Source of the DNA: JAADHY01 sp964428935
GTDB taxonomy: Bacteria; Planctomycetota; Planctomycetia; Planctomycetales; Planctomycetaceae
Direction: 5' to 3'
NCBI GenBank assembly: GCA_964428935.1
Contig: CAYSAG010000325.1
Location: 1 to 5,806, forward strand
DNA: 5,806 nucleotides
Shown here: positions 1-5,754 of the stretch, piece after piece
Layout: every line of letters begins with the position of its first letter
Position numbering within the stretch: the stretch's first letter is position 1
The notes under the pieces: model-generated
What the model saw: only the letters and a program-made list of their open reading frames with translations
Database searches by the model: none
What the model was told of the DNA's origin: nothing
Translations under genes and position numbers: made by a program

Positions 1-1540
1 GTTGAGCGGGGTGGTAAGTGAGGTCCCGGGCTTTCTGGTCGACGGCCGCCCAGCTGGCGGGACTGTCTTCGGGGACCGGCAGCTCGAGCGTGTACTCGAC
101 AATGGGAAACTTCCGCGTCAGCTTGTCGGCCGGGTTGGGGTAGCGACCCAGGAACGGCGGGTCGATTTCTCGGAAGCTCCCGTTCGGAACCCGCACCGGC
201 TCGCCGCCAATGACCACTCGTTTGACGGTCGGCACGCCGTCGGTCCGGGCCGCGACTTTGGCTCCGGCCAGCCGAGCGACGACTCCTCGGTCCGTGGCGT
301 CCACAATGGTCTTCGCCAAAACGGCCTGACGTCCCGCGCGGTTGACCATGACCACGCCGCAGGGCCGGCCCGACTGGTCCACCACCACGTCGGTGGGCAG
401 GCAACCGTAAAGGAACTGGACACCGGCTTCAATCAGAGCGTCGTCGAGCACTTTCTTGACGTGAAGGGGACGAGGCGGCGGGTAGCTGACCGGCAGAGGG
501 GGCGTCGGCTTGGGCGGGCCGACGATTTCGATTTCGGCCAACAGAATGCGGTCGCAGTCGTCTGTCTTGGTGACGTCCAGACGGACGAAACGAGCTCGAC
601 GGTCAACGGTGACCGACAGCACGTTGATTTCCTCGCCGAAGCGGTTCTCGACCAAACCCACCGTCCACCACTTCTGGCCGTCTTCCGAGACCGACACCGA
701 AACGTCCCGGACGCGAAAGGCCGCCGGACGCACCGAGCTGGCTCGGTGGAACGCAACCAGCCGCACTTCGTGGACCGGCTGCACCTTGTGAAGGTCGCAC
801 GTAATGGAAACGTTTCCGTCGAACTGGACGCTGTCGCGGACCGGGTCGCCCCAAACGCCGTCAGCCAGTTTCGACGGCGGCTTGGTGTCGGGGTGACGCA
901 GTGAGCTGGGGCGGTCGGCCTTGTACGTAAACGGCAGCGTGTTCAGGCTGCGCGTTTCGGCCAAGCGGACCGGGTCGGAGAAAATTCGCTCGGCCAGTTC
1001 GGTGTCCGGCTCTTCCCCCGGTTCGAGCCACAGCCGCAGGGTGGCGGTCATGTCGTCGCCGAGGTAGGGGTGGGGAGCGGCCAGGAAGACGCGAGCTCCG
1101 GCCTGGGCCGCCGTTCGTGCCGCCTCGACTGCTCCCGTGCTGCCGCCCACGACGACCACGTCCACCTCGTAGGCCACGGGAATGGCTCGAGCCGATTCGT
1201 TGACGAAGCGAATGGCCGGAGCCGGCGAGCGTCCGGGCTGTGCCGGTGAGCGGCTCGACGGCGCGGCTCGTTCGCCCGAAGTTTTCGACCGCGTGGACGC
1301 GGGCTGCGCCGAGGCGCTGACAGCAAAAGCCGCCAGCACGGCCGCGGCCAGCCACGCGCGAGCCAGTGACGGCACGACGGGCCGAGTGGTCGCGCGAGCC
1401 GCTACAGAAGAGCCGCCCACCGCCCGCCGGTTGCTGCCGAGGTCGAGACCACCCGGAGCGTGTCGGCCGCTCGCGGACCGCCCCGAGTCTGTTCGCCTGC
1501 CCGTGCGCAGAGTCCACCAGTGCGGGTCGACGACGTTCAT
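1..1540 (-). CDS. Secreted FAD-dependent oxidoreductase with discoidin-like insert (3' end missing)
   Basis: The reading frame is open from ATG 1540 to the left edge (513 codons, no stop), so the C-terminus is missing. The protein has a basic, polar leader (residues 1-61), a hydrophobic segment (about 62-76, AWLAAAVLAAFAV) with an ASA|QP cleavage site near residue 78, and a Ser/Pro/Arg-rich linker (79-109). A Rossmann beta-alpha-beta unit starts at 126 (VVVVGGSTGAVEAA). An apparent F5/8 type C (discoidin)-like domain follows at about 225-345, with VSVSEDGQKW and ARFVRLDVTK. The FAD-oxidoreductase fold then resumes with a segment ending in DATDRGVVARLAGA (414-427). This pattern fits the FAD_oxidored-type flavoproteins common in Planctomycetota; substrate is unknown. 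The start is supported by a purine-rich ribosome site and by an in-frame stop at 1598-1600. Family assignment is fairly secure; the discoidin call rests on motif resemblance. It lies downstream of the Gfo/Idh gene on the same strand. Confidence 0.85.
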   Translation of the reverse strand, partial: MNVVDPHWWTLRTGRRTDSGRSASGRHAPGGLDLGSNRRAVGGSSVAARATTRPVVPSLARAWLAAAVLAAFAVSASAQPASTRSKTSGERAAPSSRSPAQPGRSPAPAIRFVNESARAIPVAYEVDVVVVGGSTGAVEAARTAAQAGARVFLAAPHPYLGDDMTATLRLWLEPGEEPDTELAERIFSDPVRLAETRSLNTLPFTYKADRPSSLRHPDTKPPSKLADGVWGDPVRDSVQFDGNVSITCDLHKVQPVHEVRLVAFHRASSVRPAAFRVRDVSVSVSEDGQKWWTVGLVENRFGEEINVLSVTVDRRARFVRLDVTKTDDCDRILLAEIEIVGPPKPTPPLPVSYPPPRPLHVKKVLDDALIEAGVQFLYGCLPTDVVVDQSGRPCGVVMVNRAGRQAVLAKTIVDATDRGVVARLAGAKVAARTDGVPTVKRVVIGGEPVRVPNGSFREIDPPFLGRYPNPADKLTRKFPIVEYTLELPVPEDSPASWAAVDQKARDLTYHPAQ

Positions 1541-1986
1541 GTGTGTCCCCCTTTCCTCGGGAAGTCGGTGTTTGGACGCTCGTCCGTCGCCAACGTTTTA
1601 GCCGGAGCCACCGCGGCGGTTGTGGACGGTCGGCCGCGAGCCGTCTGGACGGGCGGTCGTTTCCCGACGCCTTGTCCGAGCAGGCCGCCGCTGACGTTCG
1701 ACCCGCGGCAGTCCAAGCCAGCTTCCTCGGGCGACCGGCGAGCCGCAGCCAGCCGCCGACCGTTGGCAACGAGGAGGGAAACGGTTTTCCTAGGAGCAGG
1801 ACCGCGCGGAGCCACTCACTGCGGCGGCCCGGGCCGTCGCTTGGCTTCCCGGCCGACGGGAGTTTGTGGGGTCTCGACAAGCTCGAGCCGTCGGCCGTTC
1901 CGCTGGCGGGCCGAGTCTCGGCGCTGCCGAAGGTCAAGGTCGGCGACTTGTCACAGGCCGTGGGTGTCCCGCTGCCGCCCAGTCGC
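1541..1986. other. 446-nt intergenic gap, no convincing gene
   Basis: This gap lies between the stop of the Gfo/Idh gene and the start of the FAD oxidoreductase gene, both on the minus strand. I find no recognisable protein, tRNA or good intrinsic terminator. A GTG-initiated minus-strand frame (1537-1815, 92 codons) ends in an ATGA overlap with the FAD gene start, but its product is Arg/Pro/Ala-rich, resembles nothing I know, and has no ribosome site. Small dyads are present: GCCGAG-T-CTCGGC (1910-1922), CTCGA-N5-TCGAG (1873-1887) and CGTTG-G-CAACG (1761-1771). They could be operator sites or chance in GC-rich DNA. I could not place a credible -35/-10 pair for the FAD gene, so whether it is read through from the Gfo/Idh gene or has its own promoter is open. 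Confidence 0.5.
1547..1558 (-). promoter_or_regulatory. Ribosome binding site of the FAD oxidoreductase gene
   Basis: Read on the minus strand, GAGGAAAGGGGG ends six bases before ATG 1540. It decides the start: the frame is closed upstream by TAA at 1598-1600, no other ATG lies between that stop and 1540, and the signal-peptide core is only reached about 60 codons further in. Confidence 0.65.
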
Positions 1987-3258
1987 TCAGTACGGCTTGT
2001 AGACTCCGGGAATCGGAACGTGGCTGTGGTAGGTTCCGTCCGGGTCGGGAAGTACGGGCGGTCTTGTCTCCAGCGTGAAGTCCGCCGTGTAGGTGGGCGC
2101 TTCTTGCGGTCCCTTCTGAACAGCTTCGTCCCAGGTGACGACGCGGCCGGAGTAGGTGGCCATGCGTCCGAGCACGGCGGTGAAGCTGCTGGTCGCTCCG
2201 TGCCAGCCGTCGTTCAGCTTGGTCCCGTTCTTAATCGCCGCAACCAAGTCGGCGTGTTCGTTGTCGTAGCCGTCGCTGCCGTTGCCGCCCAGGACTTCGA
2301 CGCGCTTCTTTCCGTGAACGACCTCGGTAATCTGTTGCCAGCAGCCGCTGATCTGGCGGCACTGGCTGAACAGTTTCGTTCCGTCTTTGTAGGTGAACTC
2401 GACACAGTGGTGGTCGTAGTTTTGCGACCGCTTGCGAACCTGTTGGCCGCCCATTCCATTGGCTTCGACCGGGTGGTCGCCCATGACCCAGTTGGCCACG
2501 TCGATGTTGTGCACGTGCTGCTCAACAATGTGGTCGCCAGACAGCCAGCGGAAGTGGTTCCAGTTGCGGATTTGAAATTCCATTTCGGTTTGGCCGGGAG
2601 CCCGGCGTCCGTAGCCGGAAGCCGCGTAGGCTCCATTCCAGTACACGCGAATGAACTCGATTTTGCCGACCAAGCCTTCGTGCAGGCGGGCAATGCGCGG
2701 CAGGTACTCTTTCCGGCTGTGACGTCGCTGCAGTCCGACGGCGACCTTGATGCCCTTCTTGTCCGCCAGCTCGTTGGTTTTCATCAGCGAGCGGAAGCCA
2801 GGGGCGTCGACGCAGCAGGGCTTTTCCATGAACACGTGCTTGCCGGCCTCGACCGCGGCCGCGTAGTGCTCCGGCCGGAAAGCAGGTGGCGTCGCCAGAA
2901 TGACGTAGTCCACCTCGTCCATCTGGCAGACCTTCTTGTAAGCGTCAAAGCCCAAAACGACCCGCTCCGGCGGGACATCCACGCGGTCCTTGTAACGGCG
3001 CTTCAACGCTTTCAGCGCCCGACGGACCCGGTCCTCGAACAGGTCCGCCACGCAGACCAACTTGACGTCGTCTTTGACGTTCAAGCAGTTTCCGGCCGCT
3101 CCGGTGCCTCGACCACCACAACCAATCAGTGCGACGCGAATGGTGTCGCTGCCGGCCGCGTAAAGGCCTCGGCTCAGCGCCGCAGTCAGGGACGTGGCAG
3201 CGACGGCTCCAGCCGTTGCGGTCAAGAACTGGCGTCGGGAAGAGTGACGAGTTGTCAT
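1987..3258 (-). CDS. Tat-exported Gfo/Idh/MocA-family oxidoreductase
   Basis: The 423-residue protein is of normal length for exported members of this family, which are NAD(P)-dependent enzymes acting mostly on sugars, cyclitols or their derivatives. It opens with a twin-arginine signal (SRRQFL, residues 7-12, then an Ala/Thr-rich hydrophobic stretch to about 35), so it is likely exported folded with its cofactor. The Rossmann domain follows at about 39-147, with the nucleotide-binding glycine motif GCGGRGTG (46-53), Asp72 at the end of strand two and the hallmark EKP motif (145-147). The alpha/beta C-terminal domain includes HVHNIDVANW (248-257), whose H250-x-x-D253 corresponds to the usual catalytic-site region, and GRMATYSGRVVTWDEAV near the C-terminus. 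The start is backed by GAGGAG nine bases upstream. Family assignment is secure; the substrate is not predictable. Some relatives act in hydrolysis or epimerisation through transient oxidation. Confidence 0.95.
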   Translation of the reverse strand: MTTRHSSRRQFLTATAGAVAATSLTAALSRGLYAAGSDTIRVALIGCGGRGTGAAGNCLNVKDDVKLVCVADLFEDRVRRALKALKRRYKDRVDVPPERVVLGFDAYKKVCQMDEVDYVILATPPAFRPEHYAAAVEAGKHVFMEKPCCVDAPGFRSLMKTNELADKKGIKVAVGLQRRHSRKEYLPRIARLHEGLVGKIEFIRVYWNGAYAASGYGRRAPGQTEMEFQIRNWNHFRWLSGDHIVEQHVHNIDVANWVMGDHPVEANGMGGQQVRKRSQNYDHHCVEFTYKDGTKLFSQCRQISGCWQQITEVVHGKKRVEVLGGNGSDGYDNEHADLVAAIKNGTKLNDGWHGATSSFTAVLGRMATYSGRVVTWDEAVQKGPQEAPTYTADFTLETRPPVLPDPDGTYHSHVPIPGVYKPY

Positions 3259-3267
3259 GGTAGCGGA

Positions 3268-3273
3268 CTCCTC
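3268..3273 (-). promoter_or_regulatory. Ribosome binding site of the Gfo/Idh gene
   Basis: GAGGAG on the minus strand sits nine bases upstream of ATG 3258. It puts the start five codons before the twin-arginine motif, giving an n-region of normal length. The first base of the site is also the last base of a perfect palindrome (3273-3286). Confidence 0.7.
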
Positions 3274-3286
3274 GTTGTCGACAACG
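3273..3286. promoter_or_regulatory. 14-bp perfect palindrome beside the Gfo/Idh ribosome site
   Basis: CGTTGTCGACAACG is perfectly self-complementary and abuts the GAGGAG ribosome site of the Gfo/Idh gene. As DNA it could be a repressor operator. As RNA it could form a 5-bp stem with a UCGA loop right next to the Shine-Dalgarno sequence. A palindrome this long is only mildly unlikely by chance in a window of this size, so function is inferred from position alone. Confidence 0.3.
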
Positions 3287-3344
3287 GTCCTCGAACCAAC
3301 ACCCGGGCCGGAACGGCCGACCCAACGCAGGCGGGTTCAAGCAC

Positions 3345-3370
3345 AAAGCACCTTTCGCGCGAGGTGCTTT
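3345..3370 (+). terminator. Terminator-like hairpin in the Gfo/Idh leader; direction unclear
   Basis: AAAGCACCT (3345-3353) pairs perfectly with AGGTGCTTT (3362-3370) around an 8-nt loop. On the plus strand the run TTTTT (3368-3372) makes it look like an intrinsic terminator, but no plus-strand gene lies upstream of it in this window. On the minus strand it falls just after the predicted transcription start of the Gfo/Idh gene, where it could be a 5' stabilising hairpin or an attenuator, although the U-run on that side is short (UUUG). It might also block stray plus-strand transcripts from entering the region. Confidence 0.45.
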
Positions 3371-3384
3371 TTCAGCCGTCGGTC

Positions 3385-3414
3385 AGTATACCCCCTCAAC
3401 TTCGGCCGTTCCAA
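3385..3414 (-). promoter_or_regulatory. Candidate sigma70-type promoter for the Gfo/Idh gene
   Basis: On the minus strand, TTGGAA (3409-3414) is followed after 18 bp by TATACT (3385-3390), which match the TTGACA and TATAAT consensus at 4/6 and 5/6 positions. The start point would be near 3378, giving a leader of about 120 nt whose first structured element is the 9-bp hairpin at 3345-3370. The prediction rests on sequence match and position only. Confidence 0.4.
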
Positions 3415-3664
3415 TCTGGCACGTCAACCGAAAGCCCGCGGGCTGACAGCGAAAAACTAGTCCGTTCGGGCGGCGACGCAGAGAGACAGAGGACGTGAGC
3501 CGGCGGGTGGGCGTTCTGCAAGCGTGGGCGCGCGAAAGGCGTGCAGGCAGTGGCGTGCGCGCGGCTGCGGCCGTGCGTCGCGGGGAAGGCGAGTCGGTCG
3601 CGCCGGGTGAGCGTCGAGAGCGGGACGGGCGAGGTCGGTCCGATGAGGCGGCAACTTCGTGCAA

Positions 3665-3693
3665 TTGGTTGGGGCTTCCGGGTGTGCTATGCT
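3665..3693 (+). promoter_or_regulatory. Candidate extended -10 promoter for the PhoD-like gene
   Basis: TTGGTT (3665-3670), a 17-bp spacer and TATGCT (3688-3693) preceded by TGC (3685-3687) resemble a sigma70 promoter with an extended -10 element. Transcription would start near 3700, leaving a leader of about 105 nt before ATG 3805. It is the most AT-rich patch in otherwise very GC-rich surroundings, which supports the call. An imperfect inverted repeat around 3704-3731 (GACGACCG with CGGTC and GTCGTC) lies in the predicted leader. Confidence 0.4.
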
Positions 3694-3790
3694 GTTCGAA
3701 AAGACGACCGGCCCAGTCGGTCAGTCGTCGCTGACAGACAAGGCATTGGGCAGCGGAACTGGCGTTTTCGACACAGCGTGCGAGGCGAAT

Positions 3791-3796
3791 AAGGAG
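3791..3796 (+). promoter_or_regulatory. Ribosome binding site of the PhoD-like gene
   Basis: AAGGAG lies eight bases before ATG 3805, an ideal spacing. It selects this ATG, which directly precedes a basic n-region and the hydrophobic core of a signal peptide. Confidence 0.75.
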
Positions 3797-3804
3797 CGAC
3801 ACCG

Positions 3805-5664
3805 ATGCTAGTGCGACGCAGGACGACAAGGAATCGGAGTGCCGCGCTGGCGGCCTTGGTCTTGCTGACCGCTTTCTCGACGGGTTGGGCTCAGCCGGCG
3901 AGCGGTCCAGAGCCTTTCCGCAGGGAAGGCAAACGCGAGAAGCTGGTCATTCCCGAAGTGCCTCGGGACAAGGTCATTTGCTTTGCCCTCTACACGGTCC
4001 ACCGCGGCGTTTTGAAGCTGAGCGCTCAGCTTTACCCGTTGAAAGACGGCGAGTCGCGTCAGGTCAGCTTGCAGATCAAAGAAAACGGTCACTGGAAAAC
4101 GATTGCCACCAGCCGGGTCGACGAGGTGGGCTGGCTGGCCACGTTCCGCGTGGAGAATTGGGACCAGTCCCGTACCGTTCCGTACCGAGTGGTCCACCCG
4201 GGAGGAGCCACGTTCGAAGGGACGATTCGTCGCGACCCGGTCGACAAGGACGAGATTGTGATTGCCGCGTTCACGGGCAACTCGAACACCGACCGAGGGC
4301 CGCGTCCGGACATCATCCGAAACATCAAGGCCCAGGACCCGGACATTTTGTTCTTCTCGGGAGACCAAAGTTACGACCATCGGCGGCACACGGCCGCGTG
4401 GCTGTTGTTCGGACGACAATTCGGCGAAATCATCAAGGACCGACCGACCATTTGCATTCCCGACGACCACGACGTGGGGCAGGGCAACCTGTGGGGTGAA
4501 GGGGGGAAGAAGGCCCGCCGCCGCGACGGGTCCGACGGCGGGTACGTCATGCCGCCCGAGTACGTCAACATGGTCCAGCGAGCCCAAACGTCGCACCTGC
4601 CCGACCCGTACGATCCCACTCCAGTCCAGCAAGGGATTACCGTCTACTACACGTCGCTCACCTGGGGCGGCATCGGTTTCGCCATCATCGAAGACCGGAA
4701 GTGGAAGACCGGGCCGTTCGGCTTGGTTCCCCAAATGGGACCCCGTCCAGACCACATTACCGACCCAAATTACGACCGACAGGCGATCGACGTGCCGGAG
4801 GCTCGCTTGCTGGGAGAGCGGCAGCTGAAGTTTCTCCGCGAATGGGGACAGGATTGGTCGGGACAGGAAATGAAGGTCGTGTTGTCGCAGACGATCTTTG
4901 CCGGAGCGGCTCACATTCACGGCCGCCACAACAACCGCTTGGTGGCGGACCTGGATTCCAACGGTTGGCCTCAGTCCGGGCGAGCCCGCGCTCTTCGGGA
5001 AATCCGACGGTTCTTCGGCTTCCACATCGCCGGAGACCAGCACCTGGCGACGGTGATTCACCACGGCATCAACGACTGGGAGGACGCGATTTATTCGTTC
5101 TGTGTCCCGTCGATCGTGAACTACTACGGGCGTTGGTGGTGGCCGTTGGAGAAGCCGATGAACCACGACCCGAACAACCCGCTTCCGTTCACCGGCCGGT
5201 ACTACGACGGACTGGGCAACAAGCTGACGATGTTGGCCTACGCGAACCCGACGCCGCGCAACCACAACGCCGCCGGGTACGGGCTGGTGCGGTTCAAGAA
5301 GTCCACTCGGGAAATCACGATCGAGTGCTGGCCGCGGTACGTCGACGTGACCGATCCGTCGGCCAAACAGTTCACGGGTTGGCCGATTACGATTCGGCAA
5401 GAGGACAACTACGGCCGGAAACCCATGGGGTACTTGCCGACGATCGAAGTCAGCGGCATGAAGGACCCTGTGATTCAGGTGGTCGACGAGTACCTGAACG
5501 AGCCGGTGTACACAATCCGGATCAAGGGAACGACTTGGCGCCCGAAGGTCTTCCGCCAGGCGACCTACACGATTCGGGTCGGCGAGGGAGACCGAGTGAA
5601 GGTCTTCCGAGGGGTCGAATCCGGACCGCTGGACGACACGCGGGTACTGAAGGTGGAGTTTTGA
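3805..5664 (+). CDS. Secreted PhoD-like metallophosphatase
   Basis: This complete 619-residue protein belongs to the PhoD-like phosphatase/phosphodiesterase superfamily, which releases phosphate from organic phosphoesters outside the cytoplasm. It begins with a Sec-type signal peptide: an Arg-rich n-region (1-12), a hydrophobic core (13-24) and probable cleavage at GWA|QP (29/30). A beta-rich N-terminal domain (about 47-150) precedes the catalytic domain. Visible metal-site motifs are FTGNSNTDRG (156-165), FSGDQSYDH (184-192; Asp187, Tyr190), PDDHDVGQGN (219-228), a His-containing AGAAHIHGR (366-374) and AGDQHLATVIHHG (409-421; Asp411, His413). A WWW cluster is at 444-446, and a beta-rich tail runs from about 545 to the end. 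The cysteine that binds iron in Bacillus subtilis PhoD has no counterpart here. The gene is divergent from the Gfo/Idh gene. The superfamily is secure; whether it is a true alkaline phosphatase is not known. Confidence 0.92.
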   Translation: MLVRRRTTRNRSAALAALVLLTAFSTGWAQPASGPEPFRREGKREKLVIPEVPRDKVICFALYTVHRGVLKLSAQLYPLKDGESRQVSLQIKENGHWKTIATSRVDEVGWLATFRVENWDQSRTVPYRVVHPGGATFEGTIRRDPVDKDEIVIAAFTGNSNTDRGPRPDIIRNIKAQDPDILFFSGDQSYDHRRHTAAWLLFGRQFGEIIKDRPTICIPDDHDVGQGNLWGEGGKKARRRDGSDGGYVMPPEYVNMVQRAQTSHLPDPYDPTPVQQGITVYYTSLTWGGIGFAIIEDRKWKTGPFGLVPQMGPRPDHITDPNYDRQAIDVPEARLLGERQLKFLREWGQDWSGQEMKVVLSQTIFAGAAHIHGRHNNRLVADLDSNGWPQSGRARALREIRRFFGFHIAGDQHLATVIHHGINDWEDAIYSFCVPSIVNYYGRWWWPLEKPMNHDPNNPLPFTGRYYDGLGNKLTMLAYANPTPRNHNAAGYGLVRFKKSTREITIECWPRYVDVTDPSAKQFTGWPITIRQEDNYGRKPMGYLPTIEVSGMKDPVIQVVDEYLNEPVYTIRIKGTTWRPKVFRQATYTIRVGEGDRVKVFRGVESGPLDDTRVLKVEF

Positions 5665-5689
5665 CGCAATGGTCCGGCAGGGCGAGAAC

Positions 5690-5735
5690 CTTGGCAAGAA
5701 GGCGGACGAAAAAGGACCGCACGGAAGTTGCCAAG
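5690..5735. repeat. Long-spaced 8-bp inverted repeat after the PhoD-like gene
   Basis: CTTGGCAA (5690-5697) and TTGCCAAG (5728-5735) are exact reverse complements separated by 30 nt. The stem could form the weak 3' end of the PhoD-like transcript, but there is no T-run directly after it. Alternatively the two arms are paired protein-binding sites, because the right arm covers the -35 element of the candidate promoter at 5728-5754. Confidence 0.35.
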
Positions 5736-5754
5736 ATTCGTCCGAATGTATAAT
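5728..5754 (+). promoter_or_regulatory. Candidate promoter reading out of the right edge
   Basis: A full consensus -10 box, TATAAT (5749-5754), lies 15 bp after TTGCCA (5728-5733), a shorter spacing than ideal. The spacer is almost filled by the dyad ATTCG-TC-CGAAT (5736-5747), which could be an operator. The start point would be near 5761. The remaining 45 nt to the edge contain GGTGGAG (5776-5782) but no convincing start codon after it, so the gene served probably begins outside the window. The 142 nt after the PhoD-like stop contain no gene. Confidence 0.4.

Larger units (their letters stand above)
3259..3804. other. Divergent intergenic region between Gfo/Idh and PhoD-like genes
   Basis: This 546-nt spacer separates two genes that point away from each other. 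The left part (to about 3414) holds the leader and candidate promoter of the Gfo/Idh gene, with a palindrome and a 9-bp hairpin. The right part (from about 3665) holds the candidate promoter and leader of the PhoD-like gene. The middle, about 3440-3660, is G-rich on the plus strand. Short open frames there on both strands give Arg/Ala-rich products with no resemblance to known proteins, and I see no gene in it. It could be extra regulatory DNA or an unrecognised RNA. Confidence 0.6.

Noticed and set aside
2..904. A 300-codon plus-strand open frame at the left end
   Set aside because: It is antisense to the FAD oxidoreductase and has no recognisable domain or ribosome site.
1759..1790. Stem ACCGTT (1759-1764) with AACGGT (1780-1785) followed by TTTT, terminator-like on the plus strand
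   Set aside because: The stem is only 6 bp with a 15-nt loop, and no plus-strand gene lies upstream.
861..1937. A 358-codon minus-strand open frame overlapping the start of the FAD oxidoreductase
   Set aside because: It is out of frame with the recognisable Rossmann and discoidin-like motifs, and its product is low-complexity Arg/Gly/Ser. The neighbouring frame from ATG 1540 carries the motifs and a ribosome site.
1943..1986. GCGACT and AGTCGC (1943-1948, 1981-1986) as a terminator for the Gfo/Idh gene
   Set aside because: It is a 6-bp stem with a 32-nt loop and no U-run, too weak to call a terminator.
1366..3498. A 710-codon plus-strand open frame covering the Gfo/Idh gene and both flanks
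   Set aside because: It runs antisense to a clear Gfo/Idh gene and across two intergenic regions with no family resemblance or proper start. It is an artefact of base composition.
3495..3792. Short plus-strand frames (79 and 83 codons) before the PhoD-like gene
   Set aside because: The products are Arg/Ala/Gly-rich, no ribosome site precedes them, and they overlap the predicted promoter and leader of the PhoD-like gene.
3808..5697. A 629-codon open frame on the minus strand, antisense to the whole PhoD-like gene
   Set aside because: It mirrors the real gene. In GC-rich DNA with few TTA, CTA and TCA codons the opposite strand stays open by default. Its product is Arg/Val-rich with no recognisable motif, while the plus-strand product has a full set of metal-site motifs.
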